Under the pieces are notes generated by a model. The model was not told where the DNA came from and searched no databases. It was given only the letters and a program-made list of their open reading frames with translations. A stretch of DNA of 64,000 nt from Micromonospora echinaurantiaca (lineage in GTDB: Bacteria > Actinomycetota > Actinomycetes > Mycobacteriales > Micromonosporaceae), in assembly GCF_900090235.1 (NCBI RefSeq), contig NZ_LT607750.1:6067001-6131000 (forward strand), read 5' to 3'. Shown in pieces: positions 29,093 to 37,478 of this stretch. Each line of letters opens with the position of its first letter. Within the stretch, counting starts at the first letter, position 1. The translations under genes and the position numbers were made by a program.

Positions 29093-29388
29093 CGTCTCCA
29101 TCGGCGCTCTCGTAGTCCGGTGCGTAACTGGCGGGCCGCCTGTCGCTGGGCATGCCATGCTCGATACCGGTCAAGACGCCCGGACAGCGGCAAAAGCGGA
29201 CACCGCTGGCTCGCGTCGACCAGCCGAGGATCCGGTGGAACTTTTTCTCAGGATGGCGTCGGATCCGGGCCGAGTCGTTCGTAGAACGGGCGAGAGGCGG
29301 AGACGTCCGCCCGACCCGTGTTGCCCAACCAGCTAGCAGGCGAGGGTGACATCCCCATCGGGTCCTCCGTGCACCGGGAGGTAGAGGC
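29093..29388. other. Intergenic region with lower GC, no clear gene
   Basis: About 300 bp between the tRNA terminator and the DHFR-like gene. It is visibly less GC-rich than the backbone and contains an AT run (ggaactttttctcagg near 29236). No ORF with convincing coding character is seen. It should hold the promoter of the gene at 29389 and may be the edge of acquired DNA. Confidence 0.5.
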
Positions 29389-29952
29389 ATGGCAAAGCTG
29401 ATCTACGTGACTAACGTGTCGCTTGACGGCTATATCGAGGACGAAAGTGGAGCCTTCGCCTGGTTCCCGCCCGACGACGAGGTATTCACGTTCACCACCA
29501 ACCTCCTGCGGTCCGTGGGTACCTTCCTCTACGGGCGGCGCCTGTACGAATCGATGGCTGTCTGGGAGACCGACACTGCTCTAGCCGCCCAGTCCGGCCT
29601 CACGGCTGACTTCGCCAGCGCCTGGCAAGCGGCGAACAAGGTCGTCTACTCCACGACTCTCACCGCGGTGTCAACGGCCAGCACCAGCTTGGAGCGCCGT
29701 TTCGACCCCGCCGTCGTACACCAGCTGAAGGCCACCGCCGGCAGGGATATCACCGTTGGAGGCGCCAACCTGGCGGCGCAAGCCATGCGGGCTGGACTGG
29801 TTGACGAGTGCCAGTTATTCGTCTGGCCCACGGCCGTCGGAGGCGGCAAGCCGGGGCTGCCTACTGGCGCGCGCGCCGACTTCGCGCTCCTCGACGAGCG
29901 CCGGTTCCAGAACGGCGTCGTTCACCTCCGTTACCGCACTCTCGGCCGCTAA
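29389..29952 (+). CDS. Dihydrofolate reductase-like (RibD C-terminal) family protein
   Basis: 187 residues from ATG 29389, with gggaggtag upstream. The start AKLIYVTNVSLDGYIED, then FLYGRRLYESM, the central DITVGGANLAAQAMRAGLVDEC and the end LLDERRFQNGVVHLRYR are the hallmarks of the small DHFR/RibD-C superfamily. These are NADPH-binding oxidoreductases; most actinobacterial members have no proven substrate and are not true folate enzymes. Codon use is less extreme in GC than neighbours, consistent with acquisition next to the tRNA gene. It appears monocistronic. Confidence 0.88.
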   Translation: MAKLIYVTNVSLDGYIEDESGAFAWFPPDDEVFTFTTNLLRSVGTFLYGRRLYESMAVWETDTALAAQSGLTADFASAWQAANKVVYSTTLTAVSTASTSLERRFDPAVVHQLKATAGRDITVGGANLAAQAMRAGLVDECQLFVWPTAVGGGKPGLPTGARADFALLDERRFQNGVVHLRYRTLGR

Positions 29953-30331
29953 CCAGCGTTACCACCCTGCACGGACCATCTGCGGCCTGCTGCGACTCGC
30001 GGTCCATCAGCCGCCCCTCCTGAGCGGATGTCTGCTGTGTGGGCTCGGGCCTTCGCGGGGACTTCCAGGCACCCTGCACAGGAGACGGGTGCGGAACCAC
30101 CTGACCCTGATCCCCGCCGGTGTTGGGCGTCGCGGACCGGGCGGCCGCGGTGGCTCTGGCCCGGGCGGCGAGGCTGGGCCGGGCTCGCTGAGGTGGCATT
30201 GCCTGCGGAGCCCGCCGTCCTATTGGTGGTCGGGCGTGCCCGATAGTCGCCCGCCCTGCCCGTTCGCCTGGTTATGGACGTGATCCCGCCCCTCTACGGT
30301 GTCGGTGCATCCATGGAGAGCGGGGGTTCTG
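29953..30331. other. Intergenic region without a recognisable gene
   Basis: 379 bp between the DHFR-like and FG-GAP genes. It likely contains the FG-GAP gene promoter near 30260-30300. I find no convincing ORF, RNA or operator. Confidence 0.45.
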
Positions 30332-32002
30332 ATGCGTGGACGCATCGCAGGCGTATCCGTGCTGGCTGTCCTGGCCGGCTTGACGTTCGGTGTCCCGGCG
30401 CAGGCCGCGGAGGGCGTCCAGACCATCACCCGGGACGGCGTCTCCCTCGTGCACCACCGGGTGGCGAAGCCGAGCACCCCGATGCGAGGGTTCGGCGGCA
30501 CCCGATCCGACTTCGACGGCGACGGCGTCGACGACGTCGCGGCCACCAGTGATCCCCTCAACTACAACCTGCCCGAGAACCCGACGAGTATCGTCTCCGT
30601 GCGCTACTCGTCCGCGCCGCAGGTCGACTACTTCATCGGCACCCTTGCCTCCGACGGTGGCTGCGGCTGCTTCGGCCTGGCCCTGGTGGCGGGGGACTTC
30701 AACGGCGACCGCTACGACGACCTGGCGATCGGCGACCTGGACGAGGTGGACCCGAGGAACAAGACCCACGCTGGCGGGGTCTGGATCATTCCGGGCAGCA
30801 AGGCCGGCCTGGTGGCGGAGTCGGCGATCCACTTCAACCAGAGTTCGCCGGGGCTTCCCGACACCGCGGAGAACTACGACCGGTTCGGCGCCGCGCTGGC
30901 GGCCGGTGACATCAACGGAGACGCCCGCGACGACCTCGCGATCGGCGCGTACGGGGAGTCGGTCGGGAGCAAGGCGGACGCTGGCGCGGTCACCGTCCTG
31001 TTCGGTGGGGCGACCGGCCTCACGACCACCGGCGCCCAGCACCTTCACCAGGACCTGGCAGCGGTGCCCGGGGCGGCCGAGAGCAACGACCAGTTCGGCT
31101 TCTCGCTGGCGATCGGGAAGGTCGACAGCGACCGGTACCAGGACCTGGTCATCGGCGCTCCCCGGGAGAACGACGGCGCGTCCTGGGACGGGACCGGCAT
31201 GGTCACCCTGATGTGGGGCGGGCCGGGTGGGGTGTCGACCACCGGCGCCACCTCGGTCACCGGCGCGGCCGTGGGCCCCGCGACCGGCGACGTCAACACC
31301 ATCCCCTGGTATCTCGGTGAGGTGCTCGCGATCGGCGACGTGAACGGCGACGGGCTCGGCGAGGTGGTCGCCGGCGCGCCGGGCGCGCAGACCCCGCACA
31401 TCAACGGCGGGCTCGTCGCGGTCTTCACCGGCCGCACCGGCGGCCTGTCGGCCAGCGCGGTACGGATCTTCACGCAGCGTACGGCCGGGGTGCCGGGCGA
31501 CCCCGGGGACGACGACCGTTTCGGCGGGGCGCTCGCGATCGGCGACGTGACCCGCGACGGCAAGGCGGACCTGCTCATCGGCGTCCCCGGCGAGGACATC
31601 GGCTCCCAGTCGGAGGCCGGCATGGTCGTCCTGCTCAAGGGCTCCGCCGCCGGGCTGACCGGGACCGGGGCGCAGGGGTTCGACCAGAACCACGCGGTCG
31701 TGCCGGACACCGCCGAGCGCGGGGACAAGTTCGGCGCCTCCGTCGCGGTGCTGAACCTCGACGGCACCGGCGGGCTCGACGCCCTCGTCGGGTCCGTCGG
31801 CGAAGAGGTGAGCGGCGACATCCCCGGATACCCGGGCGGGTCTCTGGTCCCGATCCACGGGGTCCCGCTCCCCGGTTCCCCCGGCGCGCTCACCCCGAAG
31901 AACACCTCGTGGAGCGGCCAGACCATGCGCACCGAGGTCACCTGGCACATGCGGTACGGGCTCCGGATCGCCGGGCCGCAGAGCGGCGGCCCGCTGTTCT
32001 GA
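30332..32002 (+). CDS. Secreted FG-GAP/integrin-alpha-like repeat protein
   Basis: 556 residues from ATG 30332, after a G-rich ribosome site (gcgggggttctg). A Sec signal peptide ends at about residue 28 (GVPAQAAEG). The mature protein has about six to seven FG-GAP blades with calcium-binding cores, for example DFDGDGVDDVAA, DFNGDRYDDLAIGD, DINGDARDDLAIGA, DVNGDGLGEVVAGA and DVTRDGKADLLIGVPGE. Together they form a seven-bladed beta-propeller, as in integrin alpha chains. Blade 4 (KVDSDRYQDLVIGA) is degenerate at its first metal site. Such actinobacterial proteins are extracellular and usually of unknown ligand. There is no anchor, so it is probably released. A 19-bp hairpin terminates it. Confidence 0.92.
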   Translation: MRGRIAGVSVLAVLAGLTFGVPAQAAEGVQTITRDGVSLVHHRVAKPSTPMRGFGGTRSDFDGDGVDDVAATSDPLNYNLPENPTSIVSVRYSSAPQVDYFIGTLASDGGCGCFGLALVAGDFNGDRYDDLAIGDLDEVDPRNKTHAGGVWIIPGSKAGLVAESAIHFNQSSPGLPDTAENYDRFGAALAAGDINGDARDDLAIGAYGESVGSKADAGAVTVLFGGATGLTTTGAQHLHQDLAAVPGAAESNDQFGFSLAIGKVDSDRYQDLVIGAPRENDGASWDGTGMVTLMWGGPGGVSTTGATSVTGAAVGPATGDVNTIPWYLGEVLAIGDVNGDGLGEVVAGAPGAQTPHINGGLVAVFTGRTGGLSASAVRIFTQRTAGVPGDPGDDDRFGGALAIGDVTRDGKADLLIGVPGEDIGSQSEAGMVVLLKGSAAGLTGTGAQGFDQNHAVVPDTAERGDKFGASVAVLNLDGTGGLDALVGSVGEEVSGDIPGYPGGSLVPIHGVPLPGSPGALTPKNTSWSGQTMRTEVTWHMRYGLRIAGPQSGGPLF

Positions 32003-32054
32003 CGGCCTACACGGCCGGACATGCTGGTTGGACAGCGGCGCGCTCGCCAGAGCG

Positions 32055-32097
32055 GCGCCGAGGGGCCGGTCCCACCGCGGGGCCGGCCCCTCGGCGC
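32055..32097 (+). terminator. Terminator after the FG-GAP gene
   Basis: Arms 32055-32073 and 32079-32097 pair over 19 bp (one G-T pair). The 13 bases just before it (from 32041) are identical to those just after tRNA-Ser(GGA) at 29041, and both hairpins share gggccggtccc. Confidence 0.85.
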
Positions 32098-32230
32098 ACC
32101 GGGCTCGCCTCGGCCGGTGCTGGCCACGTCGTTTCAGAGTGGTGGCGGTATCGACGTGCCCGGGAGCGCCCTATCGGCGGCACGGTGTCGATCATCCCGC
32201 CGCCGGCTGTGGCCGCCTGCCGCGCAGGGG

Positions 32231-32479
32231 CTACCCGCGGGGGCGGGCCCAGCTGACGAAGCGGTCGGTCAGGTCGACCGGGAGCGGGCCCTGGTCGAGC
32301 GCGGCGAGGTGTTCGGCGGCCTCGGCCTGGAGCGTCGCCAGGTAGACGGTCAGCGCCGCCCGGTCGTGCCGGTACTCGCCGAGCAGCCGCAGCTTCGCCG
32401 GCGAGCAGGGCCAGGCGATGCCGCAGGCGGCGCAGCGCCAGGTCGGGCGGGTCGGTGCGTGGTCGCGCCGGCGGTTCAC
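32231..32479 (-). CDS. Small CxxC protein of a DUF397/XRE-associated locus
   Basis: 82 residues from GTG 32479, overlapping the stop of the preceding gene by 4 bp (GTGA). The sequence TWRCAACGIAWPCSPAK has a CxxC plus a third Cys, a likely metal site or redox centre, followed by an alpha-helical region EAAEHLAALDQG and an end FVSWARPRG. Proteins like this recur beside XRE/DUF5753 and DUF397 genes in Micromonosporaceae and are sometimes loosely annotated as flavin reductase; nothing in the sequence shows a flavin site. Function is unknown. Confidence 0.7.
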   Translation of the reverse strand: MNRRRDHAPTRPTWRCAACGIAWPCSPAKLRLLGEYRHDRAALTVYLATLQAEAAEHLAALDQGPLPVDLTDRFVSWARPRG

Positions 32480-32769
32480 CACGACCACACCTCGACGGGC
32501 CGGGCCTGGTCGACCCGGACGAGGGCACAGGACTGCCGGATGCGCAGGGTGCCGTCCGGGTGCACCTCGTGGCCGCGTACCTCGGCCCACTCGGCGCCCT
32601 GGAACGGCCCGCGCCCCAGCACCTCGGTGATCAGCAGGGTCAGCGGTCCTTCGCCGGTGCGGTACGCCTCGGCGGGCACCCGGATGGCCACACCGAACGT
32701 GAGCCGGTCCACTGTCGACTTGTTCCGCCGCGCCACCTCGGGCGTCGGTCCGCACACCGCTTCTGCCAC
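32476..32769 (-). CDS. Hypothetical protein of the XRE/DUF397 locus
   Basis: 97 residues from GTG 32769, with aggag 7 nt upstream (GTG 32775 is too close to that site). It is a small beta-rich protein (STVDRLTFGVAIRVPAEAY, LTLLITEVLGRGP, GTLRIRQSCALVRVDQ). No motif is recognised. It is translationally coupled to the downstream CxxC protein and diverges from the XRE regulator, the start-to-start distance being 113 bp, so regulation by that protein is likely. Confidence 0.7.
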   Translation of the reverse strand: MAEAVCGPTPEVARRNKSTVDRLTFGVAIRVPAEAYRTGEGPLTLLITEVLGRGPFQGAEWAEVRGHEVHPDGTLRIRQSCALVRVDQARPVEVWSW

Positions 32770-32882
32770 GACCACTCTCCTGTCCTACGCGTCGCGTCAC
32801 CCACCTTCCCGTCGGTGGTCAGACAGATACAGGGCGTAGCGGTATGGTGACCGGATATTCGAGACATCCGATGGGAGGGTCC

Positions 32883-33656
32883 GTGAACGACGCGCTCCGG
32901 GTGGCGCTCGGCGACACCGGGCACACGATCGAATCCCTCGCCGAACGAGTCGGTGTCGACCCGAAGACCGTGAGCCGATGGCTGACCGAGGACCGCATCC
33001 CGCATCCACGGCACCGGGTGGCGGCGGCGGAGGCCCTGCACAAGGACATCTCAGACATCTGGCCGGACACTTCGAGACGTCGTGACCCCATCTGGTTCCG
33101 CCCCTGGCAGGAGATCGAGCGGGAGGCGGTGTCACTGCGCTGGTTCGAGTCGATCGTCCTGCCAGGACTGCTCCAGACCGAGGCGTACGCCCGGGCCGTG
33201 CTCGGCGGCGCCGGGCTGATCCCCCGCGCCGATGTCGAGCGGCACCTGATGGCGCGGCTCGCCCGGCAGGGCGTGCTGAAGCGGGACGACCCGCCGCAGT
33301 TGACAGCCGTGGTGGACGAGGCGGTGCTGCGTCGGCCGGTCGGCGGCCGGGCCACCATGCACGAGCAACTGCGGGCGCTGGTGGCGGCGTGCGCCGAGCC
33401 GCACGTGCGGATCCACGTCGTGCCGTCGACGGTCGGTGCCTACGCCGGCCTGAACGGCCCGTTCGTCATCGCCAACGGTCCCGACCACCGGGTCGCCGGC
33501 TATCTCGACAACCAACTCCAGGGGCAAGTGGTTAGCGACCCGGACGACCTCGCGGCCATGATGGCAGCGTGGGAGAACGTGCGCGGCGAGGCGCTCTCGC
33601 TCTCCCACTGGCAGTCAGTCGACCTGATCAGGGAAGTGGCGGAGACATGGAGCTGA
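32883..33656 (+). CDS. XRE-family regulator with DUF5753 domain
   Basis: 257 residues from GTG 32883 (gggagg 4 nt upstream; ATG 32871 would place that site inside the gene). Residues about 12-40 form a helix-turn-helix (IESLAERVGVDPKTVSRWL). The DUF5753 domain follows with WFESIVLPGLLQTEAYARAVL and, later, HVRIHVVPSTVGAYAGLNGPF. This is the WhiJ-like regulator type of actinobacteria, usually paired with a DUF397 protein. It overlaps the DUF397 gene by 10 bp and is divergent from two small genes it may control. In Streptomyces such loci affect development; some are argued to act as toxin-antitoxin-like pairs. Confidence 0.9.
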   Translation: MNDALRVALGDTGHTIESLAERVGVDPKTVSRWLTEDRIPHPRHRVAAAEALHKDISDIWPDTSRRRDPIWFRPWQEIEREAVSLRWFESIVLPGLLQTEAYARAVLGGAGLIPRADVERHLMARLARQGVLKRDDPPQLTAVVDEAVLRRPVGGRATMHEQLRALVAACAEPHVRIHVVPSTVGAYAGLNGPFVIANGPDHRVAGYLDNQLQGQVVSDPDDLAAMMAAWENVRGEALSLSHWQSVDLIREVAETWS

Positions 33657-33838
33657 ACGGCGCCCGGTGGCGCAAGAGCAGCCGCAGCAGCGGCAACGGC
33701 GGCGCCTGCGTGGAGGTCGCCGACAACCTGCCCGGCGTGGTCGGCGTCCGCGACTCCAAGGACCCGACCGGCCCGGCGCTCGTCTTCGCGCCCGCGGCCT
33801 GGCGGGCGTTCGTCGCGCGCGTCGCCGGGCGGGACTGA
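33647..33838 (+). CDS. DUF397 protein
   Basis: 63 residues from ATG 33647. The pattern GARWRKSSRSSGNGGACVEVADN, then VGVRDSKDP and FAPAAWRAFVARV, is the complete DUF397 signature (shown in parts under the length limit). DUF397 proteins pair with XRE/DUF5753 regulators and are related to BldB-type developmental proteins. The 10-bp overlap with the regulator gene implies coupled synthesis of an interacting pair. Confidence 0.9.
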   Translation: MELNGARWRKSSRSSGNGGACVEVADNLPGVVGVRDSKDPTGPALVFAPAAWRAFVARVAGRD

Positions 33839-34030
33839 CCGGCCGGCCGCCCGCTCCGGCGACGGGCCTCCGCCGTGCCCCGGCTGCGCCGGGGTCGATG
33901 ATGTCCCGAGGCAGCGACGCTCCGCCGGCCCCGGGCCGCACGCCCGGCGGCGGATCCGTCAACGAAGCCGGGGGCACCGCGACTGGAAGGCCGCGATCCC
34001 CGTGCCGCGGGCCGTCGTACACATGTTCCA

Positions 34031-34046
34031 TCCACAGCCTGTGGAT
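34031..34046. promoter_or_regulatory. Inverted motif tccacagcctgtggat (copy 2)
   Basis: The same 16 bases as at 7984-7999; with the preceding A it forms a symmetric element of 17 bases. It ends 14 bp before the start codon of the gene at 34061, just ahead of its ribosome site (ccggaggg). It could be an operator or act at the RNA level as a small hairpin. Confidence 0.6.
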
Positions 34047-34060
34047 GCCGGAGGGTTCGG

Positions 34061-34627
34061 ATGAGTTACCAGCTCAGCGCCGTGGTGGCGGACGCCGCGC
34101 TGCTCGCGGAGCAGACCGCCGAGCTGGACCACGCGGTGCTCGGCGAGTTGCGCCAGGACTTCGCGCTGCTGCCGGTCACCCCGCAGCTGGTGGCGGAGCT
34201 GACCGGCGCGCTGCCGGACTTCTCGGTCGCCGACCGCGATGCCGAGCACCCCTTCCACCTGGTCCTCTCGCCGGCGCTGAGCGAGGTGCTGGCGCGCTGG
34301 TCGCGGCAGGGGCCGGTGGCCTACCTGGAAGCGGAGTTCTTCGGGGGCGCCGGCTACCAGTCGGCGGCGGTCTGGCTCGGCGGCACGCTCAGCTGGGGCC
34401 CGCGGCTCGACACGGTCTTCGACGGACCGCGAGCGGAGTGGCCGCTCAACGCGGCGCTGCTTCGGCTGGGCGCGGAGCCCGGCGCGTGGATCGACCCGTT
34501 CGCGGAACTGGGGCTGCACGTGGAGCGGAGCGCCGAGGGTTGGCTGGCGCACGGGCGGCGGCGATTGAGCGCCGACTACTGGGACGAGCTGGCCGAGGAG
34601 TGGGAAGACCGGCAATCTTCCGGCTAG
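34061..34627 (+). CDS. Hypothetical protein
   Basis: 188 residues from ATG 34061, with ggaggg upstream at good spacing. It is acidic, without signal peptide or membrane segment. The N-terminal half is helical (ALLAEQTAELDHAVLGELRQDF). The C-terminal half has several Trp residues (VWLGGTLSWGPRLDTVF) and ends in a Glu-rich helix. It resembles small cytoplasmic immunity-type or SMI1/KNR4-like proteins in composition only; I cannot assign a family. It lies in the tRNA-bounded accessory block. Confidence 0.7.
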   Translation: MSYQLSAVVADAALLAEQTAELDHAVLGELRQDFALLPVTPQLVAELTGALPDFSVADRDAEHPFHLVLSPALSEVLARWSRQGPVAYLEAEFFGGAGYQSAAVWLGGTLSWGPRLDTVFDGPRAEWPLNAALLRLGAEPGAWIDPFAELGLHVERSAEGWLAHGRRRLSADYWDELAEEWEDRQSSG

Positions 34628-34672
34628 CAGCAACCTGAACGCCCCGGTCCCGTTGGAGACCCGGGGGATTCC

Positions 34673-35200
34673 ATGAAATTGCGACAATTCGCCTTCCTTG
34701 CGGTGCTGCTGACGGCTGCCTCCGTGGCCGGCAGCGGCGTCCATCCAGATAGGTCGGTCAGCGGTCGACCGGCCGGCGCGGTGCAGGTCGTCGGCCTCGA
34801 CGGGCTGCCCGACATCGAGTTCGGCGACACCGAGAGCGAGCTGACCCGGCGGGGCATCCTGCGTACCGACGTCATGGCCTGCGGCCCGACGCTGGCCGGG
34901 CACGAGACGGTCAGCCCGGTCTTCGCCGAGGACCGGCTGGTGCTGCTCTGGCTCGGTGAGCCGGCACGCACCCCGGAGGGCGTCACCGCCGGCACCCCGG
35001 TCGAGCAGGTCCGGGCCCACTACCCGGCGGCCGTCCGACTGCGCGCTCCACAGGGGACGTACCGGTTCGACGGCCTGCTCGCCCGCCGCGGCGACCGCGC
35101 GTACCTCTTCCTGCACGACGGCCGTACGGTCCGCAAGATAATCACCGGCTACGCCGACTGGGCCCAACGCCTCTTCACCGAAGGCCACGACCCCTGCTGA
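34673..35200 (+). CDS. Secreted hypothetical protein
   Basis: 175 residues from ATG 34673. A signal peptide (KLRQFAFLAVLLTAASVAG) covers about residues 1-21. The mature part is a small alpha/beta domain with MACGPTLAGHETVSPVF, LVLLWLGEPARTPEGVTAG and TPVEQVRAHYPAAV. The pattern of a weak repeat plus a TPxEQVRxxYP segment recalls small secreted proteins with a PepSY- or BLIP-like fold, but this is only an impression. Two Cys residues could bond. It is 45 bp after the preceding gene and may be co-transcribed. Confidence 0.65.
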   Translation: MKLRQFAFLAVLLTAASVAGSGVHPDRSVSGRPAGAVQVVGLDGLPDIEFGDTESELTRRGILRTDVMACGPTLAGHETVSPVFAEDRLVLLWLGEPARTPEGVTAGTPVEQVRAHYPAAVRLRAPQGTYRFDGLLARRGDRAYLFLHDGRTVRKIITGYADWAQRLFTEGHDPC

Positions 35201-35214
35201 CGTCCCGGCACCCC

Positions 35215-35277
35215 CGTTGATCATGAGGTTGGCGGCGGTCACGGAGATCGACATCGCCGCCAACCTCATGATCAACG
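35215..35277. repeat. Perfect 23-bp inverted repeat (REP-like)
   Basis: Arms 35215-35237 and 35255-35277 are perfectly complementary around a 17-base loop. The arms include ttgatcatgaggttgg, much AT-richer than the surroundings. It lies between two same-strand genes. It may act as a terminator, but length, composition and perfect symmetry suggest a dispersed repeat or miniature element. Confidence 0.85.
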
Positions 35278-35312
35278 TTGTGCGAGTGGACGGCGGACGG
35301 TAGAGACGACGC

Positions 35313-37478
35313 ATGCGTGGGGTGAGCAGGGTCGTCCTGTCGGTGGTCGGCGTGGCGTTGCTGGGGGTTGCCACCAACGTCGCCACCGGCGCGCTGCCGG
35401 CGGGCTGGTCGCCGTACCTCTGGCTGGCCTGGCCCCTGCTCATCCTCCTGGTGCTGGTCCTGGTCGCGGTGGAGGTCCGCGCGGCGCGCGAGCCACGCGA
35501 GGCGACGCCGGCCGGGGCCGCGCGGGCCCGCCGGGTGCTGCTGGAACGGGTACGCCGCTACTGGGTGACCAGCGTCCTGGACCGCTCGCTGCACGAGGAG
35601 ATCCGGATCGAGCTGGGCATCACGGCGACCGCCCACGACCGCCGGCACCCGTGGACGGTACGGGCCAGCCACCGGGACGGGTTCAGCGGCGTCCTCGACG
35701 CCCGGACGTCCATGGCGGCGCTCTTCGACCAGCTCGACCGCGCGGTGGTGATCCTCGGCGCGCCGGGCGCCGGCAAGACGACGACCCTGCTGGAACTCGC
35801 CCGTGACCTGCTCGACCGGGCCGAGGCCGATCCGGAGGCGCCGATCCCGGTGGTGCTCAACCTCGCCTCCTGGGCCACCCACCGCCGGCCGCTCGCCCGC
35901 TGGCTGGTCGACCAGCTCACCGAGCGGTACGGCATCCCGCCCGAGCAGGGGTCGGCCTGGGTGACGGCCGGCGAGATCCTGCCCCTGCTCGACGGCCTGG
36001 ACGAGGTGACCGAGGAGCACCGGGACGCCTGCGCCCGGGCGATCGCCGACTACCACGCCGGCCAGCCGCTCACCCCGCTCGCCGTCTGCTGCCGCAGCGC
36101 CGAGTACGAGCGGCTCGGCACCGGTCTGCCGGTCTACGGCACGGTCACCATCCAGCCCCTCGGCCGAGCGCAGATCGAGCGGTACGCGGAGGCGGCCGGG
36201 CTGGCCGGGCTGCGGGCCGCGCTCGCCGCCGACCCGCAGCTGTGGGACCTGGCCGACTCGCCGCTGCTGCTCAGCATCATGGCCCTCGCGTACGCCGACG
36301 GCGCGGCGTCCACACCGGACGCGGCCGGCTCCGGACGACAACGGCTCTTCGCCCGGTACGTCGAGACGATGCTGCACCGCCGGCCACACCCGCACTACCC
36401 GCCCGCGCGGATCACCGCCTGGCTGACCACCCTCGCCCGTGAACTCCGGGACCGCGGGCAGACGGTCTTCGTGCTCGACCTGATCGACGAGGCCTGGTCA
36501 CCGCGACCCGGCCGGATCGCGACGACGTCGCGGCTCGCGCGGATCGCCAGCCTCGTCGCGGTGGGCGCGGTGCTCGGCGTCGCCGGTTGGTGGCTGGCCG
36601 ACCCGCCCAGCCGGGCCGCCATCGGCGGCATGGTGGTCCTGGCCGGGTTCCTGTACGCCGTGCACTACCGCAATCTGCGGCTGCTGGCCTACCTGCTGCG
36701 CCGGCAACCTGAGGACCTGGGCGGTTACGGCTGGTTGACGGGTTCGCTGATGAGCGCGGCGACCGCGGTGCGGGTTGAACGGCCAACCGTGGCCGCCATC
36801 GGAGCGCTCTCCGTCGCCGTCGGGGCGCTCTCCGCCCTGCCGGACGCCGCCGACCTGACCTGGACCGCGGGCATCGGCTACGGCACCGGCTTCTTCCTCG
36901 CCGCCCTCGCCGCCTTCGCCGCGCAGGACAGCGCCCACGTGCTGCTGTTCCTCCGCCCACCCCCACTCGCGGCGGACCGACGCGAGGTACCCAGCCCGCT
37001 TCTGCGCCGCCGGCTGGCCTTCGTCTCGCGCCGGCTGGCGCCCCTCGGGCTGACCGCCGGCGCCCTGGCGGCAGCCGCCGCCGCCCCGCTGACCGGCGTG
37101 GGCGACGCGGCCCGGTTCGGGGCGCTGCTCGGCGCTGGCGCGATGCTGGTGGTGCTGGCCCTGGTGGCGCTCACGCCGGTCGCGGAGCAGTGGCTGGTCC
37201 GGCGGAGCCTCGCCCGTCGCCAGGTGCTGCCGTACCCGCTGCTGCCGTTCCTCAACTTCGCGGTGCAGTGCCTCTTCCTGCGCCAGGTCGGCGACGGCTA
37301 CATCTTCGTGCACCGGGAACTGCTGGACCACTTCGCGGCCGGGCCGGAGCCGATCCCCCACCAGCCGGCGAACCCAGCGACCCAGCCTGAGGCCGCGGCT
37401 TCTCAGCCTGAGGCCGCGGCCACCAAGCCGGCGGGGCCGGCGGCCGAGGCGGTCGCGGAGGGGCGGGCGACCGGCTGA
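35313..37478 (+). CDS. Membrane-anchored NACHT-family NTPase
   Basis: 721 residues from the first ATG. Two N-terminal membrane segments (about 5-28 and 33-54) precede a linker. A NACHT-type STAND NTPase domain follows: Walker A GAPGAGKT at 149-156, Walker B LPLLDGLDEV at 224-233, and downstream LAVCCRSAEYERL and DSPLLLSIMALAYAD, which fit NACHT helical elements. From about residue 400 to 640 there are seven or so further hydrophobic segments (for example LVAVGAVLGVAGWWL, ALSVAVGALSALP), then a His/Pro/Ala-rich cytoplasmic tail with two copies of QPEAAA. There is no recognisable nuclease or TIR effector. Membrane NACHT proteins occur in actinobacteria; some bacterial NACHT proteins defend against phage, so an effector acting on the membrane is an attractive inference, not shown. 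Confidence 0.85.
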   Translation: MRGVSRVVLSVVGVALLGVATNVATGALPAGWSPYLWLAWPLLILLVLVLVAVEVRAAREPREATPAGAARARRVLLERVRRYWVTSVLDRSLHEEIRIELGITATAHDRRHPWTVRASHRDGFSGVLDARTSMAALFDQLDRAVVILGAPGAGKTTTLLELARDLLDRAEADPEAPIPVVLNLASWATHRRPLARWLVDQLTERYGIPPEQGSAWVTAGEILPLLDGLDEVTEEHRDACARAIADYHAGQPLTPLAVCCRSAEYERLGTGLPVYGTVTIQPLGRAQIERYAEAAGLAGLRAALAADPQLWDLADSPLLLSIMALAYADGAASTPDAAGSGRQRLFARYVETMLHRRPHPHYPPARITAWLTTLARELRDRGQTVFVLDLIDEAWSPRPGRIATTSRLARIASLVAVGAVLGVAGWWLADPPSRAAIGGMVVLAGFLYAVHYRNLRLLAYLLRRQPEDLGGYGWLTGSLMSAATAVRVERPTVAAIGALSVAVGALSALPDAADLTWTAGIGYGTGFFLAALAAFAAQDSAHVLLFLRPPPLAADRREVPSPLLRRRLAFVSRRLAPLGLTAGALAAAAAAPLTGVGDAARFGALLGAGAMLVVLALVALTPVAEQWLVRRSLARRQVLPYPLLPFLNFAVQCLFLRQVGDGYIFVHRELLDHFAAGPEPIPHQPANPATQPEAAASQPEAAATKPAGPAAEAVAEGRATG

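Noticed and set aside
28817..29390. ORFs across tRNA-Ser(GGA) and the SRP RNA
   Set aside because: They read through structured RNA genes and typical tRNA-derived peptides; no coding signal.
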